Shown here: one piece after another, positions 55,778 to 64,000 of the stretch
Numbering within the stretch: the first letter of the stretch is position 1
How the letters are laid out: every line of letters starts with the position of its first letter
From: Nepenthes gracilis
Taxonomy: Eukaryota; Streptophyta; Magnoliopsida; Caryophyllales; Nepenthaceae
Direction: 5' to 3'
Assembly: GCA_033239525.1 (NCBI GenBank)
Contig: BSYO01000006.1
Span: 14,213,319-14,277,318, forward strand
DNA: 64,000 bases
Notes under the pieces: model-generated
Database searches by the model: none
Told to the model about the DNA's origin: nothing
What the model saw: the letters and a program-made list of their open reading frames with translations, nothing else
Position numbers and translations under genes: made by a program

Positions 55778-56301
55778 CTCGATGCGTGCTTCACTTTTAT
55801 AATTGGCTCTCGGATGGATTCGAACTCTACACCTCGATCTCGTCCTTTCTCTCTCTAGAACTGACGTTCTCTCTCTTTCTTCCTCTCCAGAAAATTCTGG
55901 AAAATATGGAAAAATGAAGAAACGCAAAGTAGATCGCGTTTTTATACTCATCGGGGCGCTCGAGCGCCTGGCGAGCTAGTAGCGAGCGCGGCCTCGCTGC
56001 CGGCCTACGCTCGAGCGCACACAGGCGCTCAGCAGGTGGGGGACCTACTGGTTTTTGCGCTCGAGCGGAGCTCGAGCAGTCAGCGGGCGAGGGAGCTACT
56101 GGTTTTTACGCTCAAGCGGAGCTCGAGCACGCAGCAGGCGCACCTTGCTGGCGGCGCTTCAACAACAAAATCCATGGATTTCTTTTTTTTTTTCACCATG
56201 TTTCTTCCAATGCTAAAATTTAACCATCCAATAAGTCTAGTATTATTTATTATTGATTGCCTCATGTTAATTATATTTTAGACTCGGAACCTCACAACTT
56301 C

Positions 56302-57085
56302 TGCATATTTTAGAATCTAAAGGAATCAGATATAAAATGAGGAAAAATTAAATGTGTTTTGGAAATATTGTTTGATCATGTTTTTAGATCATATTCTGTT
56401 CCTTCGATTTATTTTAAAGTATATTATTTTTTTATTTATATTTATACCTTACTGAGTATTTGGCTCACTTCATTAATGTTTTTACTAACCTTCAGATGAG
56501 TAGGAGATACAAGAGTCCTTGTCCAATGAACTAGATCGAAGATTCGGAAGAGTTTATGCTTGTTGGTTATGATATTTAGGTATTGTTGTATTTGGATAGG
56601 TTTAGGTTGTTTTGCTTATTGTAGATTAGTTAATTTGGTTTCCAAACATGATTTTTGATTTATTATGAATTTTTAGGCAATATTATTAGCCCGTGCGGTA
56701 TTTTGTAATGTCTGGAACAGCTGATATCATGTTTGATCATACACATGATTATTATTTTATACTGGATTATTTTGTGGAAGTAAACAGAGTTTTCACATTA
56801 TACAGGTTCAAAGAAGTTTGTTAGGGATGTATTTTTGCTTCCGTGATATTGTTGGATATGTATGTATATGTTGGATTGATATTTTTGTTCGCATCTTTTC
56901 TTACTAAAGGTCTGACGTCATATTTTTAGGTCAGTATCGAAGCCACCGATGTTGTGGCATGATTTTAGATCCTATGCATGTTTGATTTATATATATATAT
57001 ATATATATGACAGTTTATTGTGATTTGTACTTAGTTATTGGCAAATATTATGTTCAAGCGGTGTTTAGTTCTCCCGTTCGTCATA
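56302..57085 (+). repeat. E6 LTR, right part
   Basis: Continues the E6 LTR after E4: acceptor region 56455-56495, then CTAGATCGAAGATTCGGAAG as in other U5 regions, an (AT)n run at 56990-57008, and the end CCGTTCGTCA before TGAGGTATCAGAGAAG (57086-57101), an initiator-Met type primer site. Confidence 0.7.
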
Positions 57086-58125
57086 TGAGGTATCAGAGAA
57101 GTTAACTTGCTAAGGTGGGATGATCGAACTGATTGTCAATGTGTTGGTGATAGAATTAAGAGATGGTAGATGCGGAAGCCATAGTGGACTAAGTGCTCAC
57201 CCAGAGCCAATTTTGGTGTTTGGTTTAGGTCAATAAATGTAAGTGGTTGATTGATTAGATTTTGATTGATGTACCAGGCATTGATGTGATATTAGAGGCA
57301 CGTGGTTGGATAGTTGCTATGCTAAGTTTATGTTTATAAGTTGGGTTCTGAATTTTGAATTTGTGACAGAATCAATCGAGAGGCAACGAAATTGATATCG
57401 ATTTTTACCTTCAAACCATCAGTGATGGTGTTTGTCGAGTTTAGTTGGCATACGTGACCAAGTCTAGAAGTCATTTTGTAGTCACTAGGAATTTTTTGGG
57501 TAAGTATTTGAGGATGTTTCTTGGAGGAAAAAATTATGCTGGTTTATCTTTTGATCAATGAATTGAGGCTGCTATCAAATTTACACCGGGATCAGCACCG
57601 ATTTTTAAGAATTCCGTATAGAATTGAGGAAGTATCGGTAGGGTGCCCGCTGTGCGATACTTTACAACCTTTGGATGAGTAAGATAAACTGATGAGGTTG
57701 CATATGGATGATTGAGAATTTAGGTTCGGGAGATGAATGATTTGATAAGTGGGCATTGGAAAAGACTAATTAATGTCGTGAAGGTGTGCAGTTTTCTTAG
57801 GTCTAGCTGAACCCGGTAAGTTATCCTTTAAGAATTCCTCAAGGAATGCAGCATCTGTGGGGTGTTTAGCTTAGAAGCGATCGGTATTTGTTGAAATGAA
57901 ATATGTGAGGATAGCTTTCATTGCATGAAGGGTAAATTATTGACCATAATGTTTGGATTTATCCCTGATGGATCAAGTGAATTGTAATAGAATGTGATAC
58001 TTTTGAGGAAGATTTAGGATTATGTTATCCTACAACATGTATGGGTAGTTGACCTTAGGTTAAGTCAGTGGGAAGCCTACGACCAAAATATCTCTAAACC
58101 ATGAGTCAACGGTCAAAATCGTCCC
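57086..58125 (+). pseudogene. pol: E6 interior with decayed protease/RT pieces
   Basis: After the primer site only pol traces remain: GIDVILEARGW (57277-57309) corresponds to the DVILGMDWL protease-end motif, PGSAPIFKNSV (57587-57620) to the [11 protein letters not shown] start of RT, and VFLGLA (57797-57814) to the SFLGLAGYY segment downstream of the RT. The spacing is far too short for a full pol, so large deletions occurred. Gag is not recognisable. Confidence 0.6.
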
Positions 58126-58529
58126 TTTGAGAATTTATATTTTTTTGGTAATTAAGTAAATTAAATTGAAAAAAAATGAAAGTGTACAAATTTGATGTTC
58201 CATTTTCAAGTGTTTTACCGACTTGGAAAGAGAACAAAGACATGGGGCATTCCCCAAGCATAATGGTACATGTTTCCAAATAAAAAGAAAAAGAAAAACA
58301 AAGGAAACAAAAAGAAACAAATGCCTATAGCCAGCAACCAAGCCAACCTAGAGCTAAACCTCTAGGAAGCGCCACCCCAACAGAACCACTCTAGTTGCAG
58401 ATAGATGGCTCTGAGCATGACCAGCCAAAAAGCACACCAACCTAGCATGTGGCACCAACTCAGGAGGAAGTAACGTGCCGAGCAAATGACAGAAGATCGA
58501 TCGAATAGAAAAGAACAGGAGGAAGTCGA

Positions 58530-58900
58530 ACCCCAGATTTTTTTTTAACAGGTAAGAAAGCGAGTCCAAAATTATACTCGAAAAAACCTACAAACCAGCC
58601 TTCACGCCCAAACTGGCCCAAAGAAACAAACCGGCCCAACTAAGCCCCCAAAGTTTTTTAAGGGGTAAGAAAGTGAATCCAAAAAAATACCCAGAAAAAC
58701 CTACAAATCAGCTGTCACGTCCAAACCGGCCCAAAGAAAGATCCAGCCCAACAAATTCCTTCTTCTTCAAGAAATGGGAAAAAAAGCAAACTGAGAGGAA
58801 AACCACACCTAGAAAAACCAATAAACTGGCCCAATAGAATTTTTTTTTTAAACCACAAACAAAGACAAAAGAAGCTTTTTTTTTTTTTTTTTTTGTGTGT
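58530..58900 (-). repeat. A-run-separated units in antisense L1 3' UTR
   Basis: Units with GGTAAGAAAGYGARTCCAAAA, CCTACAAAYCAGC and AAACYGGCCCAAAGAAA are repeated at about 58550 and 58665 and more loosely at 58760. Each is preceded on the + strand by a T-run (58537, 58655, 58840, 58877), i.e. ends in an A-run on the L1 strand, the same pattern as at 42956-44270 in the complete L1. Confidence 0.7.
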
Positions 58901-59159
58901 GCAAAAGGAAGGCTGAATACAAAATCAACAAAATATGACAGCTAGCTCAAAAGTAATTAGAGATAAAAGAAAAAAAAGTGAAAAAGTAGAAAAAGGCCGA
59001 TCCAATGGTAGACTAGCCTTTTTTTTAGGGCTAGCCTGGGCAAGGCCCAACCCAATATAAGGATTTTTCTTTTAGAAGCAATTTTTGTGAAGGTAAGTTC
59101 CAGCGAAGATTGTTTCACACAGCTAGAAGCATCAAGATTGCCCTTCAGTCTACACCAGA

Positions 59160-62100
59160 CCACATTGATAATTTGGGAGAATAATTTGGTTATGTCCTGG
59201 AGCGGGAATTCTTGAAAAGTTCAACGATTACATTTTTCCAGAGAAAGTATTCCGAAGCTGCAAGCGTAAGACACATAGATTGAGCCTTGAAGTTATTCCC
59301 TTTCCATTTGTTAGTAGCCTATATAATGTTCAGGTGCCACTTTGGGTAAGGCCAGTGGAGACCAGCACGATGACGGATCATACTCTATAAGGAGTTCGCA
59401 AACTGGCATTTGAAAAGTAGATGTTCATGGTTTTCTGTCCCATTATTACATAGGATGCATGTATTAGAAAGATTGGGGATGCCTCTAATACGATCAAGTG
59501 TGTATAATCTTCTATGGATAACCAGCCAAAGAGTGAAGGCATAAGCTGGGATATGAGAGGGACCCTATATCAGGGTGGCTCAGGTCACTTTCTCCTTAGA
59601 AGGATGAAAAAGGAAGTAAGTAGATCGAGTCATGAATTTCTCATCAGTAGTGGCACCCCACCGTACATAGTCCCTAGTCCTAATGTTGGGGAAATATTGG
59701 GGAATGTTTTCCGCTTGGTGAGATACCTCCATATCAACTGGGTTAGGCCAATCCCATTGATCACTCCGAATAATATCCTTGACCTTAGAGTCACAGGGCA
59801 ATCCAGTGATCATCCTGGCATGATCAGTAATTTTATCACACAGTAGGCCAAAAGGATGCTAGTTGTTGAGCTAAAGAAAGGTATTAGAACCATCCCCAAT
59901 AGAGTATATAGTATGAAGACGCATCATAGGACGCAACTTCATGATTTTCTTCAAACTCCATGGTGCGGATTTTGGGACTTTTAGCGTCCAGACACAACGA
60001 TCTTTAATTATGTTTGCATGAATCCATATAGACCAAATTGAGTTAGAGTCCTTAGTAATAATACATCAAAATAACCTACAAATCATAGCTTTATTTTGTT
60101 CTATCAGGTTTTTGATGCCCAATCCACCTTCGCTCTTAGAATAACAGATCTCGTCCGAGGCAACCTTGGCAGACAACTTCCCATCACCATGCCATAAAAA
60201 CTTTCTAATGTACCTTTCAATGCTCTCAATTACTGCCTGTGATGGTTCCTGGAAGAATGTCAGCATTGTTGGAGCTGTTCCTGTACTGCCTGTGATGTTG
60301 GGGATTGAATGCCTTTTGTTCGCTAGTGCTGTTTGGCATTGCAGCTCCCCAAGTTCGTGCTCGGTGATTTTGAGATTCTGACTGTACATGTATTTGGGCC
60401 AGGTTGTTTTTTGCTGATTTAGATGTTGATCATCTTGTTGGTTTTTGTGTTGATATTTCGTTCAATTTGATGATCTGGTTCATGGTGGTGCTCGAGGAAT
60501 TCCCTAGCTTGGTGTTCTACCTCTAAGTTGGCAAAACACTTGGAGTTAGAACATTTGTTTTGTACCTTCTTTTATTTTAATGTCATTTACTTACTTACCA
60601 AAAAAAAACCCTCAATTACTGATTTTGGCAAGATGAACATAGAAGTTCAATACAAGTGGATGGACAAAAGAATAGATAAGATAAGTTGGAGTCTCCCTCC
60701 AAACGATAGCCATCTATTCCTCCACGATGAGATGCGCTTGATGACTTTATCAAGGAGGGGCTTGCAGTCCAAAACTAAAAGCCTAGTGGAGATGAGCGGG
60801 ACACCCAAGTATCTCATAGGTAATTTACAAATCCATTATGCCTATGATATTCTGATTCAGGTGAGAGTCTTTAGAGCAAATGAAGATCTCACTTTTACCT
60901 TTATTAGCTAACAGTCTGGAGATGATCATAAACTCTTCAATGCATTCCTGAAGAATCCGGACTGAGGTTGCGTCAGCTTTAGAGAAAAGTAGAAGGTCAT
61001 CCGCAAAAGTAGGCATTACAGTTTGAGTATCCTTACACTTCCAATGGAACCGAAACCTATTATTACGTCTGGCTTTCACCTCAATAATTCAATTCGGCAC
61101 TTCCATAACGAGAACAAACAAGTAATGTGATAGAGGGTGACCCTACCTAAGACCCTTACCACATTTGAAAAAACCAACCGATTCACAATTAATATTGAGA
61201 GCGAATGAGGTAGTTGTGACACATTGGTGAATCCAAGTAACCATTTGAGGAGGAAATCCCATTAAATCCAGAGTGGTTATAATAAAATCCCAGTGGACAA
61301 AGTCATAAGCTTTCATAAGATCAATCTTCATAGCGCATCTTGGAGGACCATGACCCAAATGATATTTATTCCAGAGCTCCTGGGCAAGGAGAATCTTATC
61401 ACTAATCTACCGCCCAGCAACAAAGGCCATTTGGCATTTATCCACTAGGTGAGGTAACGTTGGTTTAAGCCGATTTGCAATGATCTTCGATATAGTCTTA
61501 TAGATGACATTACAATAGGAGATAGGCCTATAGTCAGTCACCTTGCGAGGAAAGGTCACCTTGGGATAAGGCTAAATATGGTAGCATTGATTTGTTTGAG
61601 AAGCTTATTGTGATGGAAGAATTCACGGATTGCTTCAATAACGGAAGGCCGAACAATATTCCAAGCTTCTTTGAAGAATTTGGAGGAGAATCCATCTGGA
61701 CCTGGGGCCTATAATCACCAATGGAAAATATAGCATGCTAAATCTCCTCATCACTCACTGAGGTAGTTAGGGGATCTTTTAAGTAATTTGGGATTTTCCA
61801 AAGAATGTACGTGTGAAGTCGGTCTATGTCTGCAGAGCCTTGAGAACGACCAGATCCCAGAACCAGTTGGAAGTGTTCAACAATCAACTTATGGACATCC
61901 TCAATCCCAATTGTAGGGACTCCATCTTCTTTTAGTAAGGATGAAATCCTGTTTCGATTACTATTACCATTTACAGTGCGGAAAAAGAACCTAGTGCATT
62001 GGTCTCCTTCCTAAAGTCACTTAATTTTGACTTTTTGCTGAATGAGATCAACCTTCTGTGCCATAGCTTGGTAATAGGCTTCTCGACAAGCGCGCTCCAC

Positions 62101-62625
62101 GTGACAATTACCCATAGAAGATGGATGCCCAGCCTACATATCCTCCAAGGCTTTTCGTGTTTTTGAAACCTCTTCATGGACATCTCCAGCGTGAGCATTA
62201 ATATTCTTAAGCACTTATTTCACATTTACCAATTTCTTAACTAGAGGAAACATAGGGACTCCTAAAATCTCCTCTTTCGGGGCCTCCCTATTATCGTTCT
62301 AAGTATAGAACAGACCTTCATGGCAAACATCCACAAGTTCACAATCCCTAAGGCAGTTATCAAGATCCAGAGAACTCTTGGCATGCCAAGACCCCCCTCC
62401 CCAGGCCCTCTGATTGTGATCTAATAGCATTGAAATTGCCAAGCATAGCCAGGGAAGACCTTGGGACAGAACACTAGTTTTACGAAGACTTTCCCAGAGA
62501 GCACATCTCTGTACCTCCGAGTTAGCACCATAGACAAAGGGTAAAAGACAACATAAATTGTCCTCCTTAACAAGAACTTTGGTATGGATAACCTGATCCT
62601 CAACGGATAGAATATTAACATCTAC
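59160..62625 (-). pseudogene. L1 ORF2 remnant (antisense)
   Basis: On the minus strand: endonuclease end (FVYGANSE-like segment, 62550-62520, in a shifted frame), RT with MKIDLMKAYDFVHWDFI (61330-61280), QTVMPTFADDLLLFSKAD (61025-60970) and KGKSEIFICSKD, then CYSKSEGGLGIKNLIEQNKA (60150-60090), and the C-terminal LCNNGTENHEH zinc segment near 59440. Frameshifts and stops are frequent. The nested L1 tail interrupts it after the IES/INC segment near 60230. Confidence 0.85.
60236..60610 (+). mobile_element. Short sense L1 tail nested in the antisense L1
   Basis: Duplication CTCAATTACTG on both sides (60225-60235, 60611-60621). The right half is the conserved L1 tail (GGTTCATGGTGGTGCTCGAGG, AAGTTGGCAAAACACTTGG, TTACTTACTTACC, A-run). 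The left half has CCTGTGATG direct repeats (60236 and 60288). Only 375 bp, so severely 5'-truncated. Confidence 0.88.
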
Positions 62626-62644
62626 AATGCTTTGAGAATTTATA

Positions 62645-62889
62645 GGTGTTACTTATATTGAGATAGTTATCATCTAATTGACTTTAAAGGTTTGAGGAAA
62701 TTATTTCGCAAAGAGGGAGTTGATCATGCTGCAGTGAAGTGGGTGGATACGCTTAAGGACCGTAATGGTGAGTTTCAGTGTCTGTCGAGAAAAGTCGATC
62801 AAGTGGTAGCATAGGTTAGCGGGATTGTTGAAGGATTATACTTATGAGATGTATCATCAGTCAAGAAGAATATTATTGCAAATATTTTA
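62645..62889 (+). pseudogene. E6 RNase H remnant
   Basis: LLKDYTYEMYHQSRR (62827-62870) corresponds to the [15 protein letters not shown] segment near the RNase H end of E4 and E2. The sequence then meets TGAGATCC without integrase or polypurine tract, so an E3-family LTR probably inserted here. Confidence 0.65.
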
Positions 62890-64000
62890 TGAGATCCTGA
62901 TCCCAAAATATAATTATTATGGAATAATTATGTGGATGAAAATCTTGTTAAGGCTTAAATATAGTGGAAAATTTTGATACCGAAGCAAAATGAGGTGAAA
63001 TAGGTTAAGGAGCGTAGGGTGCTCGATCACCACTGAAGCACCCCTTGAGCGCAAAAATACAAAAGTTGTGCTCAAGAGTGCGCCCGAGGCAAGGCGGGAG
63101 TGGTCCCGTCTACGAGCAATGTGCTCGAGCACCGTTCAACCGGCATTAGAGTGTCAGTCGTGTGTTCCGCACTTGATCCCATTTTTCCTTTATTTTAAAT
63201 GGGATTTGGGGCTTTTTTCCTCAGTAGAACGATGAGTAGCGTGAAGAGGAGAAGGAGGAAGGAAGAGGAAGAGAAAATAATGGGGAAAAATCTTCCGTCC
63301 AGTTTCGATAAGAGTAAGGATAATTATAGATCGAGCTCAGGCAAGTGTACTTAGGATGTTATATACCGTTTTTACAGTGTTTTAATACCTTAGATATTAT
63401 ATTTATACTTTAGATCCATGATTCTGTATGTTTACTGTAAATAATGCATGTTTCTCCTGATTAATCGGACAGATTTCATGCTTACTTATATATACTATTA
63501 AATATACCTCCGATTTCATGAAAATACATGTGTTTGGTGTTTGTTTATCATCCAAAAGTTTTGGCAAAACCCTAAGCACGAAATTGAAGGGATTTAATGG
63601 TTTTAATCAAAAATTTTTGATATGTAAAAGTTAATCTGTATTGTGATAATGTCCAGGATGTGACTTATGCATGAAAAATTTACACGGATTTATATTATTA
63701 AATTTTTTAAGGATTTCTGAAGCAAATCTAAAGGGTTACAAACTATTACTTTATATTTTGAAGTAAATTTGAAGGGTTACAAACTACTACTGTATATTTT
63801 GAAGCCAACTGAAGAGTTATTATGAAACTCTAACTGACTTCTGAATTAATAAGTTTTCAGTTAAAAAATAGGAAGGCAAATATTTCTGATCCTGTTAATT
63901 AGGACCCGAGACTGATATACAGTCATATTAGATTCTCTGACATGTCATAGAACGTTATGGTGGTAATTGACGATACCTCTGTGTATGGAGTTACACGTGG
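62890..64000 (+). repeat. E3-family LTR, left part, continues beyond the window
   Basis: Starts TGAGATCCTGATCCCAAAAT (E3: TGTGAGATCCCGATC) and stays colinear with 27554-28690: CTCGAGCAC block 63010-63150, TTTTAAATGGG at 63195, donor CAG|GCAAGTGT at 63340/63341, the 47-base repeats 63715-63830. It retains the intact GC donor that is mutated in both E3 LTRs. Whether it is solo or part of a full element cannot be seen. Confidence 0.85.

Larger units (their letters stand above)
47009..56296 (-). mobile_element. Element E4: antisense Tekay-like chromovirus, best preserved
   Basis: 9.29 kb. LTRs 47009-49293 and 53987-56296; target duplication AATTC/ACTTC (one mismatch). On the minus strand the order is 5' LTR, primer site TTGGTGTCAGAG (53985-53974), gag, protease, RT, RNase H, integrase, chromodomain-like tail, polypurine tract AAGTGGGGGAGAG (49308-49296) and 3' LTR. 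LTRs are highly similar, so the insertion is fairly recent. Four frameshifts and several stops spoil the polyprotein. Confidence 0.95.
53987..56296 (-). repeat. E4 5' LTR
   Basis: Colinear with 47009-49293. TATAAAAA at 55946-55939, upstream GAGCGC/CTCGAG block 55950-56150 with an extra partly duplicated GAGCTCGAGC segment, donor GAG|GTAAGTG at 55778/55777, acceptor CTTTTCAG|ATAAC ending 54510, terminal hairpin 53990-54026. Confidence 0.93.
46153..56495 (+). other. Putative GC-AG intron in E6 LTR, interrupted by E4
   Basis: Donor TTCAG|GCAAGTATT at 46152/46153 and acceptor TTGGCTCACTTC, T-rich tract, CTTCAG|ATGAG ending 56495. After removing E4 and one duplication copy the length is about 1.05 kb, in line with the intact LTR copies. 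Confidence 0.5.
58140..62630 (-). mobile_element. Antisense 5'-truncated L1
   Basis: Flanked by a perfect 14-bp duplication TTTGAGAATTTATA (58126-58139, 62631-62644). Reversed, it starts inside the endonuclease domain, contains most of ORF2, a 3' UTR with T-run-separated units on the + strand (58530-58900) and the L1 tail with A-run at the 58140 end. A 375-bp sense L1 tail is nested at 60236-60610. It inserted into E6 pol. Confidence 0.9.

Noticed and set aside
56990..57008. (AT)n run as a replication or matrix-attachment site
   Set aside because: A simple dinucleotide repeat within the E6 LTR; nothing else supports such a role.
59514..59846. Plus-strand frame of 110 codons
   Set aside because: Lies opposite the antisense L1 ORF2 C-terminus, whose zinc-motif residues are readable on the minus strand.

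Overview
The window reads as intergenic heterochromatin of a large-genome seed plant. Almost everything that can be identified is a transposable element: Ty3/gypsy LTR retrotransposons of the chromovirus (Tekay/Del-like) type, recognised by gag, DSG protease, FIDD reverse transcriptase, RNase H, HHCC/DDE integrase, a chromodomain-like C-terminus, an initiator-Met-tRNA type primer site and the GAGGACGAAATTT motif before the polypurine tract, plus plant L1 LINEs. No intact host gene, tRNA, rRNA or CRISPR was found. No polyprotein is intact; every coding region is broken by stops and/or frameshifts.

Layout. 1-2161: ancient decayed gypsy remains (antisense integrase scrap, LTR-like block). 2167-9788: element E1 (TSD CTTTG) with a 2.8-kb antisense solo LTR (3516-6311) nested in its 5' LTR and only about 1.1 kb of interior. 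9794-11511: AT-rich decay and a second copy of the ancient LTR-like block. 11512-12173: an E1-related LTR, cut by element E2 (12174-21665, TSD TGCGC, full gag-pol) and nine bases later by element E3 (21675-29781), which itself carries an antisense L1-tailed insertion (23966-25760). 29782-47008: a pile of partial LTRs, element E5 (LTR of 3.0 kb, gag, protease, then an unusual chimeric segment) and a complete-length L1 (37631-44614, 16-bp TSD). 47009-56296: antisense element E4, the best-preserved one, inserted inside the LTR of element E6. 56302-62889: rest of the E6 LTR and its decayed pol, invaded by an antisense L1 (58140-62630) that in turn received a 375-bp sense L1 tail. 62890-64000: first half of another E3-family LTR, running off the window.

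The most interesting signal is a shared architecture inside the LTRs of at least six different families: TATA box, then about 100-260 bases later an AG|GCAAGT-like sequence (the consensus of GC-AG introns), then a family-specific array of short tandem repeats, then a conserved RYTCAY branch-site-like motif followed by a pyrimidine tract and CAG|ATGA. One LTR has the canonical GAG|GTAAGT at the homologous place. This looks like an intron of roughly 1.05-2.2 kb carried entirely inside each LTR and holding the repeat arrays. A second shared feature is a stem-loop built on GACGG/CCGTC at the LTR terminus next to the primer site, conserved in pairing although the loop differs by family. Other notable items are 3' UTR arrays in L1s whose every unit ends in an A-run, and two related, apparently intron-containing non-LTR, non-gypsy coding fragments carried in two unrelated retroelements.
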